The notes beneath the pieces are model-generated. The model did not search any database. It saw only the letters and a program-made list of their open reading frames with translations, and was not told the origin of the DNA. Below, piece after piece: positions 11,490-20,212 of a stretch of 64,000 nucleotides of DNA (position 1 is the first letter of the stretch; every line of letters starts with the position of its first letter). Origin of the DNA: Acorus gramineus (Eukaryota > Streptophyta > Magnoliopsida > Acorales > Acoraceae); assembly GCA_030737835.1 (NCBI GenBank), contig CM060851.1:11026154-11090153 (forward strand). Direction: 5' to 3'. The position numbers and the translations under genes are program-made.

Positions 11490-12504
11490 AAGGTATAGTT
11501 TAGCAACTTATCTAGAAGTACTTCTACAAGAAATTCCTTCTGGATGAAGTTACGTTTAAAGAATGAGCTTCTTGTTTCTTGAGTAGAAGCTGTTGGAGAA
11601 CACATATTGATGAATGTTTTCAAAAAGTACTTTTGTAATAGAAATCACATGAATTGTCTAAAATACCCTTGCACTCATATTATACAATTGTCTTAATAGA
11701 TCAATATAAATAAATAAATATAATCAACATCTTAAATACTAAACAAACTTTTTCTAACCATAATTGGTTACAATATCAAACTAACAAATCCTAACAATTA
11801 AAATACTAACAAACTTTTTTTTTTGTGAACAAAAGGTAGAAATTACTAACAAATTTATTCTAACAATTAAAAGATACTAACAAAATTATTCAAATTTAAA
11901 ATAGAAAAGAACCTAAACTAACAAATCTAAAATAGATCCTAGATTTGTCCTACATCACCTAATGAGATAGGTGAGAGAAAATTTGTTTTATATAATACCT
12001 AAAGCCTATGTTTAGTTTGAGAATAGGGTTAGAATAAATGGGAATAAATAAGAATACTTTCAAAATGGGTGTTTAGAAAGCTGGAATAAATGAGAATCTG
12101 TATGTCATGATTAACTGGTTTTAAGTGATATATGGATTCTAGCCAATCATTGGAATTAAGTTATTCCAACCAAACAAAAAAATCATTTTATTCTTATTTA
12201 TACTACAATAGACATAAATCTCATAATAACTTAATTCTGACCAAACATGGACAAAGGGTTTTTTGAGAATTTGTAAAATTTCATAAGAGCATTTTTGTCA
12301 AAACAATAACTTTCTTTTAACTTCTACAGAAGTGAAAAAAACTCCTTCTACAAAAGGAGTTATTTTCTCCTTTTGGAAAGAGAAGTTTTTCTCCTTCTAC
12401 AAAGGAGAAGTGGTAGTTACCAGGTTCCCAAACGCGATCACTTTTCCTTCTATAGAATGAGAAGTCGCTAAGAAGTATTTCTGAGCAGTTGCCAAACGCA
12501 CCCT
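11490..12504. mobile_element. MITE-like element (about 1 kb) inside the LINE
   Basis: The insert splits the LINE between KQLEGWK (about 12508) and the KLVLL / VLSNLPIFFLSIFK segment (about 11480-11400). Its ends are imperfect inverted repeats of about 36 bp: AGGTATAGTTTAGCAAC on the left against the reverse complement AGGGTGCGTTTGGCAAC on the right, both continuing through ACTTCTTA-like sequence. Extra short inverted copies of CTCCTTCTACAAAGGAG lie near 12340-12410. There is no ORF. No TSD is recognisable, so the insertion is old and the superfamily is not assigned. Confidence 0.6.
12003..12253. mobile_element. Possible second MITE nested in the first
   Basis: The left end, GCCTATGTTTAGTTTGAG, is roughly matched in inverted form at the right end (reverse complement GTCCATGTTTGGTCAGAA). 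The interior is AT-rich and non-coding, with repeated GAATAAATGAGAAT-type motifs. A three-base AAA on both sides is too simple to count as a TSD. A small nested element is likely but not proven. Confidence 0.4.
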
Positions 12505-12899
12505 TCCATCCTTCCAATTGTTTTGTGAATTTCTCAATCAAGGGGGACCATTCAGCCTTAAAGAATTTCCCCAAATGGAAAGGGAGTCCTAGATGCCGCA
12601 CAGGGAACTCCATTACTTGACACTGAAAGATCTGTGCAAAGACTTGGAGCTCCTGTTGATCCACATTAATTCCCAACATAGCACTTCTGTTAAAGTTTAT
12701 CCGAAGCCTAGAGAGGAGCTCAAACACCCTACATATCAGCTGCACGCCATTGACTGGCTCCTCCTCTGCTTCGCACAAGATGATAGTATCGTCCGCATAT
12801 TGGACATGTAAAATCAATGTCCCACCGGAAGAGCATCGTATTTATTTATAATCTTAGTAATATTTTTTAAATAAACTATTATTATTATCTAAAGATGAA

Positions 12900-13290
12900 G
12901 GTTTTACTTTTCCAATTACCAATAGAAGAAATCAATTTGTGAATTAATTAAACTCCAAAATTTCTACTACTCGTTATATGCTTTCCAAAGATAATTAAGA
13001 CTTTGACTACATCTTTTTATCTATTATATAGATAAACATAAAAACCTCATTCCATACTAAAAATTATCACCATTAAATTAATTGACTCCTAAAAATCCGA
13101 AAAATCATTTCATATTATAAAATACTGTATATCCTGACCTTCTATTTGATGACGTCAGCGCCCCATATTGATCCTAAAATCTAGAAGTTTAATAATCCTT
13201 GCATTGTCTAATTGATTTTTGTCAACACCACATATATCACATAATTTATTTCGTTATTGGATATGCCGTTATCTTGGGGGTGCAATTTTG
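12900..13290 (-). repeat. Right arm of the long inverted repeat
   Basis: This is the reverse-complement partner of 1966-2440: CATATTGATCCTAAAATCTA, GTCAACACCA, ATCACATAATTT and AAAAACCTCATT occur in the mirrored order. The outer boundary is near 13290, beside a GGGGGTGC run. Beyond it, 13291-13822 is AT-rich with poly(T), poly(A) and short ORF-free sequence; no gene is seen there. Confidence 0.6.
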
Positions 13291-13822
13291 GTCTAGTTAA
13301 GCCAAATCCAAACCAATTCAAACTTTTGTTTTTTTTTTTGGGGGTTGGGTCAACAGTGGTCAATAGTCTTTTTTTTTTTTTTGTTTAGTTTGGATATGAA
13401 TTGAATAATTAATAAATCAATCTGCTTTGTTTTGTGTTTAATTTTACGATAAAATAAAATGGAATTACCTAAATCGAACCGAATTAAATTTAAACACGTG
13501 ATTCCTTTTAGCGTGTCAAAAGGTGGTTTGGCTTCTGTAGTTTTTTTGTGTATATGGTGGAACCATTAGTCTCGAAAGATGAATGATATTTACTTTTCTA
13601 GATTGGAGAATTTTTCTTATATTAGTAGCAAAAGTAATTAATAGGATTTGTAAGATGGAATGAAAGCCGGGTTAATCGTATTCTGAGCAAGAGCAATTTA
13701 ATTGCAAAATTAGCTTCAAACTGTACCGTATCACAAAATACCAGATCATGTAAAAAAAAAAAAAAAAACTGCGATAGATATTCTCCCAACCACACAAATT
13801 CCAGATCAAATTCTACAGAAGA

Positions 13823-16800
13823 TTTTTTTTTTTTTGGTGGGTAAAAAAGAATTTGTATTGCTATTTTTGATTAGTTAGATCCAAAAAGATTACAAGTTCC
13901 ACTAAAAAGAAAGAAAATATGTACCCAACTTGTACAATTTTCACTCTAGGAAAGGGAAAGGTACAATGCTATAAACCTTTTTTGGTTTTGTAGTCATACA
14001 GAGTCTTCCAAGACCTGAGATGAGTATGCATTATCTTCTGATGGATCTGATGTTGGTTACACCCGCTGCGTCCTTATCCAAGATCTGTTGCAGAGCCTCA
14101 TCAAACTGATCCGGCTGCAGTAGAGACAAACCAGGAGTGACCCTCCAAGAAGCTAAAAGATTGGTAGCCTGATTTCCTTCGCGAAAGGTGTGTGAAACCT
14201 GCCATGCAGTAAGGGAAGCTAGGAGGGCAGCCATTTCATTCTTGACACGGAGAAGCTGCCAAGGGAGACACCCCTTCCCTTTAAGCCATGTCACAGCTGT
14301 AGCAGAGTCGCTCTCGAGGTGTACGTGCGTTAAGCACAACTGCTTACAAATTCTGAGTCCTGCAAGCATAGCTTTATATTCTAGGATATTTATAGAGCTA
14401 AGGTGTCATTCTTGAACTTCCACAGCACGTAGTGCTTCGCCCTTCCAATTTCTGATGAGTGCTCCAAAACCTGCCCGATCTGAGGATAGGGACCCATCAG
14501 AGTTTGATTTGAACCATCCCTCCACAGGTGGTATCCAAGAGACCTCCAACTGATGGGTTTCCCGCGTGGTGATGCTAATCTCCCAATTATTTGCCATAGT
14601 TTGGACCATGTGTAAATTTTCCTGTGTCAGTGTCCTTCCATGAAAGCATTGTGTGACAGAGGAGCAAATAGATTCGAAAACTTGCAGCTTATGTGTGTCA
14701 GTCCCTTTGAAGAGGCAAGTGCATCTTTCTTTCCATAAACCCTGCATTGTAGAGACAAAGACAACTTGCATGACATGACGTGGTGCACCAACGGGGAAAG
14801 ATTTTTCTAGCCATTCCACAAACTGCTGCAATCCAGTCAGCTTGGGTCTTCGAACGCCTATCTTTCGCGCCACTAATGCCCATATAAAACCTGCATAGGA
14901 ACATTGTAGATATAGATGCTCAACTGTTTCCACCCCAGATTTGTACATGGGGCATGTAGCATCTCGGACAAGGCCCTTCCTTTGTAGACTGGAGAGGGTA
15001 GGGGCTTTGTCAAGCATGGCCAACCAAACACAATATGAAAAGGGAGGAGGTTGAAATATCTGCCATTCCCATTTCTGCCATTTAGGCTTTTCGCGTTTCT
15101 GCCGGAGGAAATTCCAAGCTGATGGGGTAGAAAGAGCCCCATTTGTGGAGTGAGGCCATATCAAAGTATCAGCACCTGTTCCACCACAATCCAAGTCAGC
15201 AATTTCTGTCCAGATTACATCCCACTCCTCTGGCCACCATGGGGTGGGTTTAACCCAATTTTGAGTTGTGATGAGTTGAGCCACCAAGATGTCGTGGTCG
15301 AGTAGCCCCTGTTGGAGGAGGTGTTGGGTGCGGTCTCGAAGGGAATCACCAAGGATCCAAGGGTCTTTCCACGCCTTTATCTCCCTCCCAGAGAAAATGA
15401 CATATTGCACTTCAGGTTTTATCCAAGTGCGCGAAGCAAGAAGCTTGGGCTAGATCCAAGATCTTGCTGTAGATGGATGCACTTCCCAGATGTTTTGTTT
15501 ACTCAAATACCTCTTGGTGACCCATTTTACCCAAAGAGAGGTCGAGCTTGTGGCAATTTCCCAGAATCTAGTGCCCAAAGCAGCCTTCATCCAGTCCCCA
15601 ATTCGTTTCAAACCGAGGCCCCCTTCATCCTTCAGAGAACAAACAAGCTCCCATTTGACATGGTGGACGGTTCTTTTCAACGCAGGACCTCCCCATAGGA
15701 AGGAGCGTATTATTTTCTCCATGGCCTTTATGGTTGCCCGGGGGAGTGGAAAAGCTGATGACCAATAGATATGGAGACTAAGGACGACAGATTTAGCTAG
15801 CTCTAATCTACCTGTTAGAGAGAGCAAATGTCCATGCCAAAGTTGAAGTCGTTTCCGGAGCTTATCAACCAATGGCAGGCAGAGTCAAGGGGTTAAGGCC
15901 CCAGTGAAGAGCGGTAAACCCAAGTACGTGACAGGCAGATTACCCTTTGGGATACCCAATGCTTCCAAGAACTGATCATGTTGGGTTGTCCGACCTCCAC
16001 AAAACACTTGTGACTTGCCCCTATTTAACTCCAAGCTAGAGCATATAGCAAACCTTTGAAAGAGCTCTTTAAGGCCACGTCCTGAAGAAGTAGAGGTATC
16101 AGAGAAGATGATAAGGTCATCCGCAAAGAGAAGGTGGCTGACAGAGGTAGCCTTCTTCATGAAAGGACCAATCTTCTTGTTTAGCAAAGCTGCATCTAGC
16201 CATTGGGACAAAATTTCCATGCTCAGCACAAACAATAAAGGGGAAATAGGGTCCCCCTGCCAGAGTCCCAAGGAGCTTTCAAAAAACCCAAATGGAGAAC
16301 CATTAATTAGAACAGAGAACCTAGGGGATTGGATGCATGCCATGACCCAATCAATCCAAACATTGCTGAAATTCATGGCCTCCATTACCTCTTTGATGAA
16401 GGGCAACCGGATTGAGTCGAAAGCCTTTCGAAGGTCGATTTTGATTGTTGCTCGTCCTTTGCCAGACGCCTTGGATAGGTACCGGACTAGTTCATGCGCA
16501 AGTAGTATGCTATGAGAAATTTTTCCTTCCTTTAATAAATGCCGTTTGGTTGGGGCTGATTAAGAGAGGAAGGACCTTCTGGAGCCTCAAAGCAAGGATT
16601 TTGGTGATCAATTTGTAGACTGTGCCACATAATGAGATGGGCCAGAATTGGTCTAAGGCGCTTGCATTCGAGGTTTTTGGAATGAGTGCAATCAAAGAAG
16701 TATTGAGTTGCCTGAGTAGCTTTCCACTTCGAAAAAATTCTAGCACTGCTGAGGTGAGGTCCTCTTTGACGATATCCCAACAATGTTGAAAGAAACCAAC

Positions 16801-16918
16801 CATCAAGCCGTCCGGGCCTGGGCTTCCATCACTTTTCATGTGATTGGGATTGTCTTCTATTTCCTCCACCGTAACTTCTGCACAAAGGAACAGATTATCC
16901 GCATCCCTCAACCTATGT
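13823..16918 (-). mobile_element. LINE (L1-type), 5'-truncated, about 3.1 kb
   Basis: The T run from about 13823 is the poly(A) tail of a minus-strand LINE, followed by a short 3' UTR (to 14030) and ORF2. The 5' end is inside the RT at about 16918. The TSD was not found. The left flank (TTCTCCCAACCACACA, about 13782) resembles DNA beside the LINE fragment at 1195-1240. It is less decayed than the other two LINEs but still carries stops and a frameshift. Confidence 0.85.
14031..16911 (-). pseudogene. LINE ORF2: RT, zf-RVT and RNase H relic
   Basis: Minus strand. 16911-16510: RT start (DGSPGPDGLMVGFF, LIALIPKT, AFIKGRK). A frameshift near 16510-16490 leads into the main frame: RATIKIDLRKAFDS, SFGL-type fingers with LWQGDPISPLLFVLSMEIL (about 16250-16200), LLFADDLIIFSD (about 16140-16100), LGLPLFTG. 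Then SFLWGG, ERGL-like DEGGLGLKRI and a zf-RVT segment (CVWLAMLDKAPTLSSLQRKG, CPMYKSGVETVEHLYLQC). Last comes RNase H: SDGSLSSDRAGFGA (Asp), LEYKAMLAGL (Glu), LESDSATAV (Asp); the fourth acidic position reads NQATN. Stops lie near 15885, 15450 and at 14406-14408 (TGA), all in one frame. Enzymatically dead as read. Confidence 0.85.
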
Positions 16919-17534
16919 CATCACCAGGAACACGACCTAGGTAGCTAGCCACGCCCTAAAGCACTTCCATTACCAATCACAGAGTGAGAGCAAGTGGTGC
17001 AAGCGCCCCAACATTTTTGACATGCCTCCTCTGCCTCCTCCGGCACCCTAGAAGAGTTGGTAAGTGTAATTCCAAAATTATAAATAATTATTGATATTGA
17101 ATATAATAAATATTATTCTCATCACAATGGTCATCCAATAAATTCATTGTGATCTTTCATTTTCTCAAAATGAATTTATTTCTTTTGCAATTCTCATAAT
17201 GCATGAATTATGTTTATCAATAAAATATTGGCTTCTTGATTCATATTAACATATTATTTATCCAATGAATGTAGGTACACGAATTTCAATAATATTGATT
17301 ACTTTCTTTCAAGGGGTTACTACTGATACAAGATCTAATAACTGAGAAAATTCATCAATCCCAAAAATGAATATAATTCAATCTTTCGAAACCAATGGCT
17401 CCATTCATACACAAAAAGACTACAGAATGATTAGTTTAGCTGCAGAAGAAAAAGAATGTGTGATTCACTGTAATTATAGGCAAAAAAGCAAGTCTGGAAA
17501 TCATTAGTTACAACATATAGTTTTACAAATATGC
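16919..17534. other. Gene-free interval between LINE and LTR element
   Basis: 16919-17050 is moderately GC-rich (GCCTCCTCTGCCTCCTCC near 17030) and of unknown origin. 17050-17534 is AT-rich, with no coding signal on either strand. Its right end is the insertion target (TATGC) of the following LTR element and lies downstream of the PLC stop codon. Confidence 0.5.
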
Positions 17535-17857
17535 TGTTAGAATAAAGAAAAGGGAATTCTTGTTATTATATTAGAGGAGTCAAAGGGCTCTATTTATAGA
17601 TACATAAAGGAAACCCTAAAATACAGATAAGGAATCTAGGAAAACTAGGAAACTAATAATATCACAATAATGACAATAAAGATATAATATTATCCTAATA
17701 ATGATTCTTTAACACTCCCTCCCAAACTCTGAAAGGTAGAACCCTTAGAGTTTGCACAAGAATGAGAAGGCTGGCGACAGCACGTGCAGGCGCGGCAGGG
17801 GTGCAACAAAAGCACGGTAAGGGCTCTGCAGAGGCGCGTGTGGTGGCCGCAATGCTA

Positions 17858-18609
17858 CGAAAAGAGAAAGAGCGCACATAGAAGAAGGCATGCGTAGTGG
17901 GAGCAAGAGAAGTAGCGAGATTGCACGAAGAGCGCGAGAGCGGTCGATGCCGCAAGGAGATGCGCGGAGGTGTGCAAATCTGCAAAAAGAGAAAAAGCGC
18001 ACATAGAAGAAGACATGCGTAGAGGGAGCAAGAGAAGTAGCGAGATTGCACGAAGAGCGCGAGAGCGGTCGATGCCGCAAGGAGATGCGCGGAGGTGTGC
18101 AAATCTGCGAAAAGAGAAAGAGCGCACATAGAAGAAGACATGCGTAGAGGGAGCAAGAGAAGTAGCGAGATTGCACGAAGAGCGCGAGAGCGGTCGATGT
18201 CGCAAGGAGATGCGCGGAGGTGTGCAAATCTGTGAAAAAGAGAAAGAGCGCACATAGAAGAAGATATGCGTAGAGGGAGCAAGAGAAGTAGCGAGATTGC
18301 ACGAAGAGCGCGAGAGCGGTCGATGCCGCAAGGAGATGCGCGGAGGTGTGCAAATCTGCGAAAAGAGAAAGAGTGCACATAGAAGAAGACATGCGTAGAG
18401 GGAGCAAGAGAAGTAGCGAGATTGCACGAAGGGCGCGAGAGCGGTCGATGCCGCAAGTAGATGCGCGGAGGTGTGCAAATCTGCGAAAAAGAGAAAGAGC
18501 GCACATAGAAGAAGATATGCGTAGAGGGAGCAAGAGAAGTAGCGAGATTGCACGAAGGGCGCGAGAGCGGTCGATGCCGCAAGAAGATGCGCGGAGGTGT
18601 GCAAATCTG
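17858..18609 (-). repeat. Six tandem 125/126-bp repeats
   Basis: Marked by CGGTCGATGCCGCAAG starting at 17941, 18066, 18191, 18317, 18442 and 18568, giving spacings of 125 or 126 bp. Each unit runs from GAGAAAGAGCGCACATAGAA to GGTGTGCAAATCTGC. Units differ by a few bases. Because the period is not a multiple of three, an open frame changes frame at each unit, yet all three minus frames stay open through most of the array. Confidence 0.9.
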
Positions 18610-18759
18610 CAAGGAGGATCGTAGAGATCTCGTATGAAGAAAAGAATCACATAGTTGCATAGAGAACGAAAAATCGAGCAAAATGGACTCCTGGATCACC
18701 TTAATCGGACTTCCGGAGAGGAAGTTATGACCGTATGACCGATTTAGTGGTTTTGAAGT

Positions 18760-19680
18760 CTCAAGGCGGCGCCGGAGGAGGCGGTAGGGTGGCCGAAGGC
18801 GGCGGAGGGCAGCCGGAGGCGGCGGAGGGCGGCCGGAGGCGGCCGAGTGCAGCGGAGAGCGCCGGAGAATTGCCGAAGGGCCGCCAGAAGATTGCCTGAG
18901 GGCGGCCGGAGGCGGCAGAGGGCGGCCGGAGGAGCACGACGGCGACCGGAAGAGCCGGAGGCGGAGAGCGGCCGGCGGCGGCAGAGGGCGGCCGGAGGCG
19001 GCCGAGTGCAGCGAAGAGCGCCAGAGAATTGCCGAAGGGCCGCCGGAAGATTTCCGGAGGCGGCGGAGGGCGGCCTGCGGCGGCGGAGGTCGGCCGGAGG
19101 GCGGATTCGGGTCGCATCCCGAGCCGGGTTTGCGGATCGGGGTCGGATGCTTGGAGGACCCGGGTCGGATGCTGGGAGCGCCCGGGTCGGATGCCGGGTC
19201 GGACAGCTCGAGACAGGCTGGCAGGAGCTGTCCCAGCAGATCCCGGGAAATCCGGGCAGGATCCGCGCGACAGATCCCGGGAAACCCGGACAGTTGCAAT
19301 TGCGCGGCAGGGCGCGCGAGCGGCAGGGCCCGCGCGCGGCAGGGCTGGGCGCCGGGCAGGGCAGGGCCTGCCGCCGGGCGAGCAGCGGCAGGGCGGCGCC
19401 GGCAGCGGCAAGGGCACGACGGCGACGGCGACGGCAAGGGCACGACGGCGACGGCGACGGCAAGGGCACGACGGCGACGGCAAGGGCACGACGGCAAGGG
19501 CACGACGACGACGGCAAGGGCACGACGGCGACGGCAAGACGGCGACGGCAAGGGCACGACGGCAAGAGCACGACGGCGACGGCAAGGGCACGACGGCAAG
19601 GGCACGACGACGACGGCAAGGGCACGACGGCGACGGCAAAGACGGCGACGGTAAGGGCACGACGGTGACGGCAAGGGGTA
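18760..19680 (-). repeat. GC-rich simple and tandem repeats inside the LTR element
   Basis: 18760-19110 is built of GGCGGCCGGAGGCGGC-type blocks, including a repeated segment of about 140 bp (AGTGCAGCGGAGAGCGCC versus AGTGCAGCGAAGAGCGCC). 19130-19390 is GC-rich unique sequence with repeated GGGTCGGATGC. 19420-19680 is a minisatellite of ACGGCGACGGCAAGGGC-like units. Long Arg/Pro/Ala-rich frames here follow from composition. Confidence 0.8.
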
Positions 19681-20005
19681 TAAAGGCGACGTCAACGTCT
19701 TTTAGATCTCGCGAGCAAAATTCCTCCCCCGCTCCGATTGAAGACTCTTCAATCGAAGCGGGGAAGAGAAAGAGAAGCTTTTGTGGATCTAGGATTTTTT
19801 AGTTGGAGGCTCTGATACCATGTTAGAATAAAGAAAAGGGAATTATTGTTATTATATTAGAGGAGTCAAAGGGCTCTATTTATAGATACATAAAGAAAAC
19901 CCTAAAATACAGATAAGGAATCTAGGAAAACTAGGAAACTAATAATATCACAATAATGACAATAAAGATATAATATTATCCTAATAATGATTCTTTAACA
20001 TATGC

Positions 20006-20212
20006 CTCACAGATGATCACACATTCATAAACTAATGCCTATACATCATAGCCACACCTGAAAGTGCAAACGCTGAATCTTGAATCCACATTGGATGTAC
20101 TCCTACGACATCATATAGAGGAACTCGAAACCTTCGACTAATGAACTATAAATATTGTAATCCATGCCAATCACACCGCTTCTGACGCAACCATGCAAGC
20201 ATTGTGACAAGG
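20006..20212 (-). other. PLC 3' flank, likely 3' UTR
   Basis: 207 bp between the PLC stop codon and the LTR element. It is unremarkable AT-rich sequence with no ORF. The element splits this stretch from 17050-17534, which would have been contiguous before insertion. No certain poly(A) signal was identified. Confidence 0.5.

Larger units (their letters stand above)
10503..12839 (-). pseudogene. ORF2 relic of the nested LINE
   Basis: Minus strand, in two coding blocks split by the MITE-like insert. 12839-12505 holds the RT core end with VQYADDTIIL (catalytic Asp pair present), then RINFNRSAMLGIN and LGLPFHLGKFF. 11488-10503 holds the post-RT region: RRRFLWTGPTPVRRKVHL, ERGLGVLNLEDMNKALLSKW, SIRFWHDLW, and a zf-RVT end with the Cys pair in CLTCQGGEETTFHIMLECP near 10560-10610. 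Several stop codons interrupt it. After the 464-bp insert a further coding-like piece (10030-9821) ends the ORF, and its last codons lie across element A near 3850-3872. Confidence 0.8.
3661..12855 (-). mobile_element. 5'-truncated LINE with 16-bp TSD, carrying nested insertions
   Basis: A perfect 16-bp direct repeat, ATTTATTTATAATCTT, lies at 3661-3676 and 12840-12855. Between them is a minus-strand LINE whose poly(A) tail is the T run from about 3675, which is the layout left by target-primed reverse transcription. Reading the minus strand: RT with YADD (about 12790-12805) to 12505; a MITE-like insert at 11490-12504; the ORF2 C-terminal part at 10503-11488, with the zf-RVT Cys/His motif near 10560-10640; an insert at 10031-10494; the ORF2 end at 9821-10030; an LTR element at 3873-9815; and the 3' UTR at 3677-3872. 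The LINE itself adds up to about 1.7 kb, so it was heavily 5'-truncated on arrival. Confidence 0.85.
3256..12964 (+). repeat. 265-bp tandem duplication, second copy split by a LINE
   Basis: Copy 1 is 3256-3520. Copy 2 starts at 3521 with the same TATTTTATATGAATACTTTC, runs to 3676, and resumes at 12856, ending near 12964. The two pieces (156 + 109 bp) again total 265 bp. Both copies hold GTTCAAGAGAATAA, AAAACAATATTTTAGAATAT and CAATAGAAGAAATCAATTTG. Copy 2 therefore gives an independent reading of the sequence before the LINE landed. The duplication lies between the inverted arms at 1966-2440 and 12900-13290 and overlaps the start of the right arm. Confidence 0.8.
17535..20000 (-). mobile_element. 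Short non-autonomous LTR retrotransposon (180-bp LTRs)
   Basis: Direct LTRs at 17535-17714 and 19821-20000 (TGTTAGAATAAAG...TTCTTTAACA on plus) differ at only two positions. The TSD TATGC lies at 17530-17534 and 20001-20005. On the minus strand the 5' LTR is followed at once by TGGTATCAGAGCCTCC, an initiator tRNA-Met primer-binding site (plus 19806-19820), and TTTGGGAGGGAG beside the other LTR is the polypurine tract. A TATAAATAG box lies in each LTR. The internal 2.1 kb has no gag or pol, only tandem and GC-rich repeats. Near-identical LTRs mean a recent insertion. It lies about 210 bp past the PLC stop codon in the same orientation, probably in the 3' UTR. Confidence 0.9.

Noticed and set aside
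17858-18609. 125-bp array as a CRISPR array or a centromeric satellite.
   Set aside because: There are no spacers, only six units, and the array is bounded by the LTRs of one recent element in a plant genome.
17695-19695. A 666-codon minus-strand frame across the interior of the short LTR element.
   Set aside because: It has no ATG near its start, is entirely low-complexity and tandem repeats, and runs into the LTR. No recognisable protein family.
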